Source of the DNA: Arthrobacter sp. UNC362MFTsu5.1
Lineage (GTDB): Bacteria; Actinomycetota; Actinomycetes; Actinomycetales; Micrococcaceae
Direction: 5' to 3'
Assembly: GCF_000685965.1 (NCBI RefSeq)
Contig: NZ_JMLE01000002.1
Coordinates: forward strand, 62,001-126,000
Length of the DNA: 64,000 nucleotides
A program made the translations under genes and the position numbers. Below, piece after piece: positions 48,761 through 58,608 of the stretch. The stretch's first letter is position 1. Each line of letters opens with the position of its first letter. Under the pieces are notes generated by a model. The model saw only the letters and a list, made by a program, of their open reading frames with translations, was not told where the DNA came from and did no database searches.

Positions 48761-49159
48761 CTAGCGACCCGCCAGGTCATCAAAGTCGACGTCGTCGCCA
48801 TCGTCCGTGTCGTCGTCGTTCGTAACGTTGCGGTTCCGGTACAGCACGACGGCGGCAGCGAGCGCCGTCGCAACCGAGGCGATCAGGAACACGAGGCCGC
48901 CTGCGCGGACAGCGGCGTACGACTCGCGGATTTGCCGCGCCTCGTCGGTGTCGTCCTGGATGTTCTTGCCGCCCACCGAGTAAACGGTTGCGTTGAAGGA
49001 GTCCAGGAAGAAGATGATCACCAGGAGCGCCAGGCAGACGACGGCGATGGCGGCACCGGCGATCAGCGCGGGGCGGGCGTACCTGGCAAGGCCCGTGGGC
49101 TGGTGGTGGTCATTGCGTTGGTCTTCTACGGGTGGCTGCGGCCCTGCGCTGTCTTCCAT
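48761..49159 (-). CDS. Small membrane protein with acidic tail
   Basis: A 132-aa protein with two membrane segments (about residues 28-48 and 84-106) separated by SFNATVYSVGGKNIQDDTDEARQIRESY, and an Asp-rich C-terminus (NDDDTDDGDDVDFDDL). The ATG at 49159 is chosen because the upstream reading frame is only the shadow of the methyltransferase gene on the other strand. Function unknown. It lies downstream of no other gene, and the CIRCE region separates it from groES. Confidence 0.8.
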   Translation of the reverse strand: MEDSAGPQPPVEDQRNDHHQPTGLARYARPALIAGAAIAVVCLALLVIIFFLDSFNATVYSVGGKNIQDDTDEARQIRESYAAVRAGGLVFLIASVATALAAAVVLYRNRNVTNDDDTDDGDDVDFDDLAGR

Positions 49160-49214
49160 GCCTCCAACCCTAGCGGCACCGCGGGTGTCCGCCGCCTCGA
49201 TTAGGCTTGATGAC

Positions 49215-50450
49215 ATGGCTGACGCACCGCAGGACCTGATCGCTCCGCTCCTGACCAGCGAAGGCTGGGAGCTGCTGGCGTCGCTGGGCCCGTACCGGGA
49301 GGACGATGCGTTCCGGCTCAATGAGTCGCTCCGGAAAGCAGGCCACTCCCCCGCGCTCGTCTCGGCAGTCCTCACCCAGTCCAGGCTGCGGACCAAGGCT
49401 GAGGCCAAATTCGGCGAATTCGCCCGGCAGATGATCTTCACCCAGGCGGGCCTCGAACAGGCCACGCGCCTCAATGTCGCCGCCCGGCACGCCGAACGGT
49501 TTGCCTCCGCGGGGATCGAGCACGTGGCGGATCTCGGCTGCGGGCTGGGCGCCGATGCCATGGCGCTGGCCTCCATGGACATCCGGGTCACGGCAGTGGA
49601 AATGGACGAGACCACCGCCGCCTGCGCCACCATGAACCTGATTCCCTTCCCGCACGCCAGCGTGGTCCACTCCGATGCCACCACCGTCCCGCTGGACGGC
49701 GTGGGCGGCGTCTGGCTGGATCCCGCCCGCCGCACCACCTCCACCTCGGGCACGCGCCGGATCTGGGATCCGGAGGAATTCTCGCCGCCGCTGTCCTTCG
49801 TGGAATCCCTCGCCGAGTCCGGCCGCGCGGTGGGCGTGAAGATGGGGCCCGGCATGCCGCACGAATCAGTCCCTGCCGGCTGCGAGGCGCAGTGGGTCTC
49901 GGTGGGCGGCGACGTCACCGAAGTCGCGCTCTGGTTCAACGCCGTCAGCCGCCCCGGCGTCCGGCGCGCCGCCCTGCTGCTCGGCCCGCAGGGCGCTGCC
50001 GAAATCACCAGCGCGGAAGGGTTCGACGGCGGACCGGTGGCCCCCGTGGGCCCGGTGGAGGGGTACCTGTACGAGCCTGACGGGGCTGTCATCCGCGCCG
50101 GGCTTGTGGCGGATGTCGCGGCACGGCTGGGCGGCCACCTCGTGGACGAACACATTGCCTACATCTGCGCGCCGGAGCTGGTGGACACCCCGTTTGCCAG
50201 GGCCTACAAGGTCCTGGAGGTCATGCCGTTCAACGTCAAGGCCCTCAAAGCCTGGGTGAAGGAGCACAACATCGGCGTCCTGGACATCAAGAAGCGCGGC
50301 ACGTCGGTCACTCCGGAGGAGCTCCGCAAGCAGCTCCTCGCGGGGGGCGGGAAGGGGTCCAAGGGCAAAAAGACAGCCACCCTGGTCCTCACCAGGATCG
50401 GCGAGGACCGGGTGGCCATTTCCGTGGAGCCGGTTCAGCCCAAGGTTTAG
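49215..50450 (+). CDS. Class I SAM-dependent methyltransferase (THUMP-like)
   Basis: A 411-aa protein. SAM-binding motif I is VADLGCGLGADAMA (about residue 104) and the acidic strand-2 end is VEMDETTAA. WLDPARRT fits motif IV with D-P-A in place of D/N-P-P-Y/F. The C-terminal third (GFDGGPVAPVGP...VLDIKKRGTSV) matches the THUMP-like tail of actinobacterial proteins annotated as RNA methyltransferase-like. Whether it methylates RNA is not shown. It starts with ATG 49215, 56 bp from the divergent membrane-protein start. Confidence 0.85.
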   Translation: MADAPQDLIAPLLTSEGWELLASLGPYREDDAFRLNESLRKAGHSPALVSAVLTQSRLRTKAEAKFGEFARQMIFTQAGLEQATRLNVAARHAERFASAGIEHVADLGCGLGADAMALASMDIRVTAVEMDETTAACATMNLIPFPHASVVHSDATTVPLDGVGGVWLDPARRTTSTSGTRRIWDPEEFSPPLSFVESLAESGRAVGVKMGPGMPHESVPAGCEAQWVSVGGDVTEVALWFNAVSRPGVRRAALLLGPQGAAEITSAEGFDGGPVAPVGPVEGYLYEPDGAVIRAGLVADVAARLGGHLVDEHIAYICAPELVDTPFARAYKVLEVMPFNVKALKAWVKEHNIGVLDIKKRGTSVTPEELRKQLLAGGGKGSKGKKTATLVLTRIGEDRVAISVEPVQPKV

Positions 50451-50476
50451 CCTGTCCCGTTACCGGGCATTCCCTG

Positions 50477-51307
50477 TTACTGGGCCCGCATGAAGTCTTC
50501 GGCCGCGCGGACCTGCTCGTCCGTGGGCCGGACGCCGGTGTACAGCACAAACTGCTCCAGTGCCTGGATGGTGGCCACTTCGGCACCGGTGATGACCGTC
50601 TTCCCGGCAGCCCGGGCAGCCTTGATCAGGGGCGTCTCGGCCGGCAGCGCCACGACGTCGAACACCACCTTCGCGGCGTCCACCGCCTCCGGGGGGAAGG
50701 ACAGTGCGTCGGCGTCGGGACCGCCGGCCATACCAACGGGCGTCACGTTGATGATCATGTCCGCCGTGCCGCCGGCGTCCGCCGCGGGCAGTTCGGCCCT
50801 CCACTTGAATCCGTAGAGGTCCGCGAGCGGCTTACCTGACGCCTCGTTGCGGGCAACGATGGTGACGTCGCGGAAGCCTGCGTCACGGAGCGCCGCGGCC
50901 GTCGCTTTCGCCATACCGCCGGAACCCTTGAGCAGCACCGAGTAGTCCGCGGGAACGGCGTTGCGCTGCAACAGCTGCTCGATCGCCGTGTAATCCGTGT
51001 TGTAGGCGGTGAGCTTGCCGCCGTCGTTCACGATGGTGTTGACCGAATCGATGGCCTTGGCCGAAGGGTCCATCACGTCCACCAGCGCAATGACGTCCTC
51101 CTTGTACGGCATGGACACCGCGCAGCCCCGGATACCCAGGCCCCGGACGCCGGCAATCGCCTGGCCAAGGTCCGTGGGCGCGAAAGCCTTGTAGATCCAG
51201 TTCAGGCCCAGCTGGTCGTAGAGGTGGTTGTGGAAGCGGGTCCCGTTGTTGCTCGGCCTGGCCGATAGCGAGATGCACAGGGTCATGTCTTTATTCAGAA
51301 TTGGCAC
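50477..51307 (-). CDS. Shikimate dehydrogenase family protein
   Basis: A 276-aa enzyme of the AroE/YdiB family. Shikimate-binding NNGTRFHNHLYDQLGLNW at the N-terminus, catalytic Lys in VSMPYKED (about residue 69), Asp in NTDYTAIEQ (about 105), and the NAD(P) Rossmann glycine-rich GSGGMAKA. The family may act on shikimate or quinate; sequence context does not decide, as no other aromatic-pathway genes are nearby. It starts with GTG at 51307; an ATG at 51286 is also possible. Confidence 0.85.
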   Translation of the reverse strand: MPILNKDMTLCISLSARPSNNGTRFHNHLYDQLGLNWIYKAFAPTDLGQAIAGVRGLGIRGCAVSMPYKEDVIALVDVMDPSAKAIDSVNTIVNDGGKLTAYNTDYTAIEQLLQRNAVPADYSVLLKGSGGMAKATAAALRDAGFRDVTIVARNEASGKPLADLYGFKWRAELPAADAGGTADMIINVTPVGMAGGPDADALSFPPEAVDAAKVVFDVVALPAETPLIKAARAAGKTVITGAEVATIQALEQFVLYTGVRPTDEQVRAAEDFMRAQ

Positions 51308-51364
51308 GGGTCCATTAAACGCCCCGGAAGCCCGGACAGCACTGTTACGCCACGGAGCGACGCG

Positions 51365-53116
51365 TCAGCAACCAGTTCCGGGCGCATAAGGTCCGACGGC
51401 GGCCGGCAGCTTTCCGGGCGCGGGCGCCTTGCCCGCGAGCACGGCCACCAGGGCGTTGAACGCTTCCTGGCTACGGCCGTAGAGGGCCACCTTGGCGGGG
51501 GCAGCCGAGCCGGCCAGCGGCCACGGCGCATCAAGCGCCACGACCACGTCGCCTTGGGCCGGGGGCCCCTCGTAGCCGATCAGCGTCACAAGCGGTCCGG
51601 CGCCGAGCGTCATGCCGGCCGCGCGGGCGGCCTGCGCAAAACGTGCGCGGTCCTGTTCGTTGCCGCCGGCCACCCGCACACTGCCGGGCACCATCGGTCC
51701 GTGGCACGGTCCGGCCAGGACGGTGACTGCTGCTGCTGAGACCCGCTGGGAAAGGGCGGAGCCACTTCCGGGCGCGGCGGGCGGGGGTGCAGGGGTGCGG
51801 GCCCGCCACATCATCATGGTCACCACCCGCTGCGCAGCCTCGTCGAGGCGCTGTGGCGGGAGGGCGCCGGTGCTGACGGCGCTGACCACCGCGGCATGCG
51901 CTGCTGCCACGTCCCCTGGCATCAGCAGCAGGTCCGCCCCGGCAGCAAGTGCCAGCGGTGCGGCGGACTCCCCGGGGAACCGCTTCTGCACCGCGCCCAT
52001 GTTGAGTGCATCCGTCACGGCAACACCCTTGAATCCCATGCCCCGGAGGGCAGCGTAGCTCGGTTTGGACAATGACGCCGGCACGCCCGGCTCCAGGGCG
52101 GGCACGGAGATGTGGCCGGTCATGACCATGGGCAGGCCGGCATCGATGGCAGCCTGGAACGGTTTCCAGTCCTTCGCCCGGAGTTCCGCCACGGTTGCCT
52201 TCTGCACCGGCAGGTTCTCGTGCGAATCGACGGCCACCGAGCCATGCCCGGGGAAATGCTTGGCGGCGGGCAGGAGCCCGGCGGCCAGCATTCCCTGGGC
52301 AAAACCGACGCCGAGGGTCGCCGCAGCATCAGGGTTGCCGGACATGGCCCTGGCTCCGATGGTCGGGTCCAGCGGGCCGGCCGTGACATCCGTGGCCGGC
52401 GCGAAGTCCGCGGTGAAGCCGAGCCCGGCAAGTTCCGCGGCGAGCGCCCTGCCGGCGTCGGCAGCGAGGCCGGCGTTGCCGGCGGCTCCGTAGCTCATCG
52501 GGGCCGGCCACTCGGTCAAGGGTGCCCGCAGCCGGGCCACAACACCGCCTTCCTGGTCCACTCCGATGACGGCAGGCCAGGTGCGTCCGTCCGCCCTGGC
52601 CGCCTTCTGCAGGAGGCCTATCCCGGAGGCCATCGCGGCGGTGTCAACGGTTCCGTCGGCGGACCGCGGCACGTTGTCACCCATGACGATTGATCCGCCC
52701 AGGTGCAGCCGTTCCATGGTGGCGGCGTGGGCGGCAAAGTCGGTTCCGGTGAAGAAGGGCATCAGCACCTGGCCGGCCTTTTGTTCAACGCTCATTTTTG
52801 CGATGGCGGCGCGGGCAGCCTCTTCGTCCTTCTGCTGCGGTCCCCAGCCCAGCTGGCGTTCCCCGGGGTCGGGGGTTGACGGCGTGGGCGTTGCCGGGCT
52901 TCCCGACGCGGCGGGCGCGGAACGCAAGGCGCTGCCGGACGCGGGCGCCGTTGACGATGGAGTTCCGGACTGCGTTCCGGAGGAGGGGCCCGGGGAAGGA
53001 ACGCCGGTACAGGCGGCGGTGGCAAGCATTGCCGCCGTCACCGCCAGCGTCGTCGCTGTTTTACGGAAAGTCCTTGTGTGAAAACTGTCACTGCGTCCTT
53101 GAAACCAAGCCATCAT
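51365..53116 (-). CDS. GH3 family beta-N-acetylhexosaminidase lipoprotein (NagZ-like)
   Basis: A 583-aa glycoside hydrolase 3. The lipobox LATAAC (Cys about 36) after a hydrophobic segment predicts a lipoprotein on the outer membrane face. A Ser/Pro/Thr linker (about 40-90) leads to the catalytic domain with KHFPGHGSVAVDSHENLP (the NagZ His/Asp loop) and nucleophile Asp in VTDALNMGA. It probably releases GlcNAc from peptidoglycan fragments or chitin. A C-terminal domain (about 430-583) follows. Divergent from the YbdK-type gene. Confidence 0.92.
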   Translation of the reverse strand: MMAWFQGRSDSFHTRTFRKTATTLAVTAAMLATAACTGVPSPGPSSGTQSGTPSSTAPASGSALRSAPAASGSPATPTPSTPDPGERQLGWGPQQKDEEAARAAIAKMSVEQKAGQVLMPFFTGTDFAAHAATMERLHLGGSIVMGDNVPRSADGTVDTAAMASGIGLLQKAARADGRTWPAVIGVDQEGGVVARLRAPLTEWPAPMSYGAAGNAGLAADAGRALAAELAGLGFTADFAPATDVTAGPLDPTIGARAMSGNPDAAATLGVGFAQGMLAAGLLPAAKHFPGHGSVAVDSHENLPVQKATVAELRAKDWKPFQAAIDAGLPMVMTGHISVPALEPGVPASLSKPSYAALRGMGFKGVAVTDALNMGAVQKRFPGESAAPLALAAGADLLLMPGDVAAAHAAVVSAVSTGALPPQRLDEAAQRVVTMMMWRARTPAPPPAAPGSGSALSQRVSAAAVTVLAGPCHGPMVPGSVRVAGGNEQDRARFAQAARAAGMTLGAGPLVTLIGYEGPPAQGDVVVALDAPWPLAGSAAPAKVALYGRSQEAFNALVAVLAGKAPAPGKLPAAVGPYAPGTGC

Positions 53117-53206
53117 CTCGATGCTACCCCTGCACTAGACTTGAACCACCCGTTGCCCGCCCTCTGGCTGCTTCTGCAACGGACGGCGGAACAGTGAAGG
53201 GACCAC

Positions 53207-54358
53207 ATGAAGATTGATTTCGCTTCATCCAGGCAATCAACTCTTGGTGTGGAATGGGAGCTCGCCCTGGTCAATGCGCAGACCGGCGAACTGGCTTCGG
53301 TAGCCAATGAGGTGCTGCGCGGCGTGGCCGCCAACCACCCCGAGCTCAACGAGGACGACGAACACCCGCACATCAAGCAGGAACTCCTGCTGAACACGGT
53401 GGAGCTCGTTACCGGCATCTGCGAGACAGTGGCGCAGGCCAAGGCGGACCTCAGCAGTTCGCTGGCCGCCGTCCGGGAAGTCACCGACCCGATGGGCGTT
53501 GAGCTTTTCTGCGCCGGCAGCCATCCGTTCAGCCCGCCGCAGCTGCAGCCGGTCACGGACAAGGCACGGTATTCCAAGCTCATCGACCGCACCCAGTGGT
53601 GGGGGCGCCAGATGGTGATCTACGGCGTGCACGTCCACGTGGGCCTGGACAGCCGCGACAAGGTCCTGCCGGTGCTGGACGGCCTGCTGAACTACTTCCC
53701 GCATTTCCAGGCGCTGTCCGCCTCGAGTCCCTTCTGGGGCGGCGAGGACACCGGCTACGCGTCCCACCGCGCGCTTATGTTCCAGCAGCTGCCCACCGCG
53801 GGCCTGCCGTTCCAGTTCTCCACCTGGGCGGACTACGAATCCTATGTCCAGGACATGTTCACCACTGGTGTGATCGACACCATCTCGGAGATCCGCTGGG
53901 ACATCCGCCCGGTACCCAACCTGGGCACCATCGAGATGCGCATCTGCGACGGCCTGGCCACTTTGGAGGAAGTCGGCGCGATTGCGGCTCTGACCCAGTG
54001 CCTGGTGGACGAATTCTCCACCATCCTGGACAACGGCGGCACCATTCCCACCATGCCGCCCTGGCACCTCCAGGAAAACAAGTGGCGTGCGGCCCGGTAC
54101 GGCCTCGATGCGATCATCATCCTGGACGCCCAGGGCAAGGAGCAGCTGGTCACCGAGCACCTGCTCGAAACTCTGAACCGGCTCGGGCCCGTGGCCGCGA
54201 AACTCGGCTGCTCGGACGAGCTCGCCGACGTCGAAAAGATCATCAGCCGCGGTGCCGGGTACCAGCGGCAGCGCCGTGTCGCGGCGGAAAACGGCGGCAA
54301 CCTCCAGGCCGTGGTGCTGGACCTCGTCAAGCAGATGCGGAACGGCCCCACCGCCTGA
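53207..54358 (+). CDS. Carboxylate-amine ligase, YbdK/GCS2 family
   Basis: A 383-aa protein of the glutamate-cysteine ligase family 2 (YbdK). GVEWELALV at the N-terminus and the HVHVGL metal/ATP-binding His cluster (about residue 142) are typical, with ENKWRAARYG later. Family members ligate glutamate to an amine; actinobacteria with mycothiol do not need glutathione, so ergothioneine (EgtA-like) or another gamma-glutamyl product is possible. ATG 53207 is preceded by GAAGGGACC. Confidence 0.87.
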   Translation: MKIDFASSRQSTLGVEWELALVNAQTGELASVANEVLRGVAANHPELNEDDEHPHIKQELLLNTVELVTGICETVAQAKADLSSSLAAVREVTDPMGVELFCAGSHPFSPPQLQPVTDKARYSKLIDRTQWWGRQMVIYGVHVHVGLDSRDKVLPVLDGLLNYFPHFQALSASSPFWGGEDTGYASHRALMFQQLPTAGLPFQFSTWADYESYVQDMFTTGVIDTISEIRWDIRPVPNLGTIEMRICDGLATLEEVGAIAALTQCLVDEFSTILDNGGTIPTMPPWHLQENKWRAARYGLDAIIILDAQGKEQLVTEHLLETLNRLGPVAAKLGCSDELADVEKIISRGAGYQRQRRVAAENGGNLQAVVLDLVKQMRNGPTA

Positions 54359-54384
54359 GCCTCTCCGGGTTGAACCAGGCGGGG

Positions 54385-55476
54385 TCAGGCGGGAAGGGAT
54401 ACCGCTGTGACCGGCATGGAGGAATCCGGGGCGAAGCTGATGCCGCTGGGCTCGATGCCGGCCATGACCAGCTGGGCCCCGAGGGCGGCCACCATGGCAC
54501 CGTTATCCGTGCACAGATCCAGCGGCGGGACGGTCAGCCGGATCCCGGCCGCACTGCACCGCTGTTCGGTGAGCTGGCGCAGCCGTGAGTTCGCGGCAAC
54601 TCCGCCGCCCAGCAGCAGTTCGGTGATGCCGTATTCCCTGCAGGCGAGGACCGCCTTGGACGTGATGACGTCCACCACAGCCTCCTGGAACGCCGCTGCG
54701 ATGTCCGCGACCGGCACCTCCTCGCCGCGTGCTTCGAACTGTTCCACGCAGCGGGCGACGGCGGTCTTCAGTCCGCTGAACGACCAGTCGTAGCGGTGCG
54801 GGCCGGGTTCGTCCGCGGTGCCCATGTATTTGGGCTGCGTCAGCCCGCGCGGGAACCGGATGGCCTTGGCGTTGCCGGTCCGGGCAAGTTTGTCGATGGC
54901 CGGTCCGCCCGGGTAGCCGAGGCCCAGAAGCCGGGCCACCTTGTCGTAGGCTTCCCCGGCGGCGTCGTCGATGGTGGAGCCCAGCAGCTCGACGTCGTCG
55001 GTGATGCTCCTGATCCGGAGGATTTCGGTGTGGCCGCCGGACACCAGCAGGGCGCCCAAATTTTCAGGCAAGGCGTCCTCCGGCAGGCTGTTTCCCGCCT
55101 GCAGCAGGCCGACGCCGACGTGGGCCACCAGGTGGTTGATGGCATACAGCGGCTTGCCGGTGGCCACGGCGAGCGCCTTCGCAGCGCAGACCCCCACCAT
55201 CAGCGCCCCGGCCAGGCCCGGACCGGAGGTGACGGCTATAGCGTCGACGTCGTCGAGCGTGACACCGGCTTCCGCGAGGGATGCCTGGAGCGTGGGCACA
55301 AAGGCGTCCAGGTGTGCGCGCGACGCGATCTCGGGGATGACGCCGCCGAAGCGGACGTGCTCCTCCATGGAAGAGGACACGGTGTTGCTGAGCAGTGCCG
55401 TTCCGCGCACGATGCCCACGCCTGTCTCATCGCAGGATGATTCGATGCCGAGGACGAGTGGCTGCGTTCGGTTCAT
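54385..55476 (-). CDS. tsaD: tRNA N6-adenosine threonylcarbamoyltransferase subunit TsaD
   Basis: A 363-aa TsaD (Gcp/Kae1). It transfers threonylcarbamoyl onto A37 of ANN-reading tRNAs. The iron-binding NHLVAH is at about residue 116, the ATP/HSP70-like [12 protein letters not shown] at the start, and [13 protein letters not shown] near 285. Its ATG overlaps the rimI stop by 4 bp. Its partners tsaB and tsaE are in the same operon. Confidence 0.97.
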   Translation of the reverse strand: MNRTQPLVLGIESSCDETGVGIVRGTALLSNTVSSSMEEHVRFGGVIPEIASRAHLDAFVPTLQASLAEAGVTLDDVDAIAVTSGPGLAGALMVGVCAAKALAVATGKPLYAINHLVAHVGVGLLQAGNSLPEDALPENLGALLVSGGHTEILRIRSITDDVELLGSTIDDAAGEAYDKVARLLGLGYPGGPAIDKLARTGNAKAIRFPRGLTQPKYMGTADEPGPHRYDWSFSGLKTAVARCVEQFEARGEEVPVADIAAAFQEAVVDVITSKAVLACREYGITELLLGGGVAANSRLRQLTEQRCSAAGIRLTVPPLDLCTDNGAMVAALGAQLVMAGIEPSGISFAPDSSMPVTAVSLPA

Positions 55477-56048
55477 GGTGTGTCTGCCTCCGTGGCCGGC
55501 TCCGCGGCTGTCAAGTGGTCGGGGGTCGTATCCGTGGCCGCGGGTCGTGCCACAAGGCCGGAGTCCGGGAGCTGGAGGCGCATGATCAGGGCGTCCACCC
55601 CGTCCCGGTAATACCGCGGGCGGACGTGGATCTGTTCGAAGCCAAAGCGGCGGTAGAGCTGCTGGGCCCGGGGGTTGTCCGCCCTGACTTCCAGCAGTAC
55701 GTCCGCCGCGCGGCGCCGCCGGCTTTCGGCGATGAGCTCGGTCAGCATGGCGGAGCCGATCCCCTGCCCTTCACACTCCGGCACCACGGCGATGGTTTGC
55801 ACGTCCGCGATCGGTTCGATGCACATCAGTCCGGCATAGCCCACGATTTCGCCGGCAGCCTCGGCCACCAGGTAGTGGCGGGTTTCGGTCTGGGCCAGTT
55901 CGTCATGGAACATGTGGAGCGGCCAGGCGTCCACCGGGAACAGCCTGCATTCAAGCAGGTGCACGGCAGGAATGTCCGCACCGCTCATGGCCCGCAATGT
56001 CACGCCGGCGGGGGTGGTGCCGGCGGCGCCGCCTGCCGTCCCGCTCAC
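55473..56048 (-). CDS. rimI: Ribosomal-protein-alanine N-acetyltransferase RimI
   Basis: A 191-aa GNAT enzyme, N-terminally acetylating ribosomal protein S18. The substrate-strand [20 protein letters not shown] leads, with acetyl-CoA motif [15 protein letters not shown] (about residue 95), [15 protein letters not shown] (about 128) and a C-terminal extension of about 30 residues after RLQLPD. It overlaps tsaB and tsaD by 4 bp each. rimI within the tsa cluster is a common arrangement. Confidence 0.92.
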   Translation of the reverse strand: MSGTAGGAAGTTPAGVTLRAMSGADIPAVHLLECRLFPVDAWPLHMFHDELAQTETRHYLVAEAAGEIVGYAGLMCIEPIADVQTIAVVPECEGQGIGSAMLTELIAESRRRRAADVLLEVRADNPRAQQLYRRFGFEQIHVRPRYYRDGVDALIMRLQLPDSGLVARPAATDTTPDHLTAAEPATEADTP

Positions 56049-56716
56049 AGCGCACGCTTCCGGGGACCCGGGACCTGGGCATCGGACTCGCGGAGGTACA
56101 ACGGGGTGGAGTCCGGCAGCTGCTCCCCCGCGGCCAGCCGCGCAAGGGCGAACTGGCCCAGGTAGAGGGCGTCGGGCTGCTCGGCGCTGAAGTCCGGATC
56201 GGCGCGGAGGACGTCCTCATAGATCCCTGCGCCGGCTCCGTAGGCAGGGAGGTCGGGCAGCCCGGCCGCGAACCCCACGTGCGGGCCGTCAACCAGCCGG
56301 GGCAGCTGGCCGTCGGCGAGTGAGTAGCGGGCCCAGTACACCTCTTTGCGCCGGGCATCCGTTGCCACCAGGAATTCCGGCACGGCGGACGTCGATTCGG
56401 CCACTTCCAGCGCCATGGCGTCCAGGCTCATCAGGCCGTACAGGGGTTTGCCCCACACGAAGGACAGGGTGCGCGCGGTGGCAATTCCGGACCGCAGTCC
56501 CGTGAACGGTCCCGGGCCGACACCGGTCACAATCGCGTCGATGTCCGCACCTGTCACGCCTGCGTCGGCGAGCATGTCATCGATGCCCGGAGCCAGCACT
56601 TCGGCATGGCTGCGGGTGTCCTCAGTGGAGAAACTCGCCAGCACCCCTTCGGGCGCATCGTCTGAAACCAGGGCGGCACTGGCCACGGCTGACGTGTCGA
56701 TGGCAAGGATCAGCAT
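56045..56716 (-). CDS. tsaB: tRNA threonylcarbamoyladenosine biosynthesis protein TsaB
   Basis: A 223-aa TsaB (YeaZ). It dimerises with TsaD and activates it. LAIDTSAVASAALVSDD at the start and VGPGPFTGLRSGIATARTL near residue 68 are the family blocks. It is in the 4-bp-overlap operon with rimI; one base overlaps tsaE. Confidence 0.95.
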   Translation of the reverse strand: MLILAIDTSAVASAALVSDDAPEGVLASFSTEDTRSHAEVLAPGIDDMLADAGVTGADIDAIVTGVGPGPFTGLRSGIATARTLSFVWGKPLYGLMSLDAMALEVAESTSAVPEFLVATDARRKEVYWARYSLADGQLPRLVDGPHVGFAAGLPDLPAYGAGAGIYEDVLRADPDFSAEQPDALYLGQFALARLAAGEQLPDSTPLYLRESDAQVPGPRKRAL

Positions 56717-57279
56717 CAGTCATTCCCTTTCAAGGCGGCAGGCAGCAGGGGCTGCTCAGCCCAGCGCGGGCCGAAGCCGCGGATCACGATGGTGCGGGGT
56801 TCGTCGTCGTCGTCCGTATCGAAGTCCAGCACGCCGTCCTCCGAGTCGGGTGAGCTTACCAACGGCCGGTGCAGTTCGACGTCGAGCAGGCTGTCGCTGA
56901 GGTGTTCCACGCGTCCGCGGCCCCACTCCACCACCGTGACGGTGCTGTCCAGCGTGTTTTCGAGGTCGATGTCATCGATTTCCGCCGCGCTTTCCAGCCG
57001 GTACGCGTCCACGTGCACCAGGTCCGGTCCGCCGGGACGCGGCCCGTCCGGAAGGTTGGGATGGATGCGGACCAGGACGAACGTCGGCGAAATGATGCCG
57101 GCCCGCACCCCCAGGCCCTCACCGAGGCCCTGCGTGAAGGTGGTCTTGCCGGCGCCGAGTTCGCCCGTCAGGATGACCAGGTCCCCGGCCCCAAGAGCGG
57201 CGCCGAGCGCGGCCGCGAGGGCATGGGTTTCCTCGGCGGTCTGCACCGTGAAGGACAGCTCCCACTGCGGATCGCTCAC
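56716..57279 (-). CDS. tsaE: tRNA threonylcarbamoyladenosine biosynthesis ATPase TsaE
   Basis: A 187-aa P-loop ATPase needed for each cycle of the TsaBD complex. Walker A is GELGAGKTTFTQG (about residue 38), Walker B is LVHVDAYRLE, and the WGRG segment follows. It ends one base inside the tsaB ATG. An acidic tail (DSEDGVLDFDTDDDDE) is longer than in E. coli TsaE. Confidence 0.94.
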   Translation of the reverse strand: MSDPQWELSFTVQTAEETHALAAALGAALGAGDLVILTGELGAGKTTFTQGLGEGLGVRAGIISPTFVLVRIHPNLPDGPRPGGPDLVHVDAYRLESAAEIDDIDLENTLDSTVTVVEWGRGRVEHLSDSLLDVELHRPLVSSPDSEDGVLDFDTDDDDEPRTIVIRGFGPRWAEQPLLPAALKGND

Positions 57280-58514
57280 AGTGATTCACCCGGCCCGTCT
57301 GCCGGTTTTTCGTTGACGTACCGCCTCGGGACGCGCGGGCTGATCCGGGTGACGATCTCGTAGTTGATGGTGCCGGCGGCGCGGGCCCAGTCGTCCGCCG
57401 TCGGGCCGCCGTCCGAGCCGTCGCCGAAGAGGACCGCTTCGGCTCCCAGCAGGCTCGCGCCGCCGGACGAAACGCCAAGGGGTCCGAGGTCGATCACCAT
57501 CTGGTCCATGGCGATCCTGCCCACCACCGGGTAGTTCCGGCCCTCCACCCGGACAGGGCCGCCGGTGGCAACGCGCGGCACGCCGTCGGCGTATCCAAGC
57601 GGGATCAGTCCCAGGGTGCTGGTGCCGGAGGTGCGGTAGTTGAGTCCGTAGGAAACACCCTGGCCGGCCGGGACGTCCTTGCAGTGCGACACCTTGGTGC
57701 GGACGGTCATGGCCGGGCGGAGCCCCAGTTCGGCCGGCGACTGGCCGTCGAAGGGCGAGAGCCCGTAGATGCCCAGTCCTACCCGGACCAGGTCGAAGTG
57801 TGTGTCCGGGCGGGACAGCGTGGCCGGAGTGTTGGCCAGGTGGCGGACTTCGGGGTCCACTCCGGCGTCCTCGGCGATGGCTAGGACTTCGCGGAAGGCC
57901 TGCAGCTGCTGGTCCGTTTCCGGGCGGTCCGGTTCGTCGGCGACGGCGAGGTGGGAGAAGATTCCCACCACACGGAGCAGGCCTTCGTCCTGGTATTCCA
58001 TCGCCTCGCCCACCAGGCTGTCCCAGGCTTCCAGCGTGGCGCCGTTGCGGCCCAGGCCGGTGTCCACCTTCAGGTGGACCCGTGCCGGCCGTTCCTGTTC
58101 ACGGGCCGCCAGGACAATCCGCTCCAGCTCCCAGCCGGAGCAGCCGATGTCGATGCCGGCGGCGACGGCGGCACCGAAGTTGCTGTCCGGTGTGTGCAGC
58201 CACGCGAGCAGCGGCGCCTCGATGCCGGCGGCGCGCAGGGCGAGCGCTTCGGAGATGTGCGCAACACCGAGCCACCGGGCTCCGGCGTCGAGCGCTGCCC
58301 GGGCCACCGGAACGGCACCGTGCCCGTAGGCATCCGCCTTCACGACGGCCATGACCTGCGCCGGTGAGGCAACGGCCGCCAGGTGGCGGACGTTGTGCCG
58401 GATGGCGTCCAGGTCGATCACTGCTGAACGTTCGCTGGCGGAAGGTTCGCTTGCGGGGCCAGGGGTTGCGTCCGGGACGGACCGGAAGTCGCCGGTTGCT
58501 GCTGGGTAGGTCAC
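57276..58514 (-). CDS. alr: Alanine racemase
   Basis: A 412-aa PLP enzyme making D-Ala for peptidoglycan. The Schiff-base Lys is in VMAVVKADAYGHGAV (about residue 60), the catalytic Tyr in GVSYGLNYRT (about 284), and the C-terminal PVVGRIAMDQMVIDL block is present. The GTG start at 58514 heads the alr-tsaE-tsaB-rimI-tsaD operon, with a 4-bp overlap to tsaE. About 25 N-terminal residues (to SEPSASER) look disordered. Confidence 0.96.
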   Translation of the reverse strand: MTYPAATGDFRSVPDATPGPASEPSASERSAVIDLDAIRHNVRHLAAVASPAQVMAVVKADAYGHGAVPVARAALDAGARWLGVAHISEALALRAAGIEAPLLAWLHTPDSNFGAAVAAGIDIGCSGWELERIVLAAREQERPARVHLKVDTGLGRNGATLEAWDSLVGEAMEYQDEGLLRVVGIFSHLAVADEPDRPETDQQLQAFREVLAIAEDAGVDPEVRHLANTPATLSRPDTHFDLVRVGLGIYGLSPFDGQSPAELGLRPAMTVRTKVSHCKDVPAGQGVSYGLNYRTSGTSTLGLIPLGYADGVPRVATGGPVRVEGRNYPVVGRIAMDQMVIDLGPLGVSSGGASLLGAEAVLFGDGSDGGPTADDWARAAGTINYEIVTRISPRVPRRYVNEKPADGPGESL

Positions 58515-58608
58515 CCTAGTGATTCTAGTAGCGCCGCGGCGGGTGGCTTAACTCTGCCAGGCGTGCCACCACTGTGGGCTCTATTACCGGGGTATAGGGT
58601 CGTGCGGT

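Noticed and set aside
49160..50155. N-terminal extension of the small membrane-protein gene
   Set aside because: The extra residues are Ser/Arg/Pro-rich antisense of the methyltransferase gene; the ATG at 49159 gives a normal small membrane protein.
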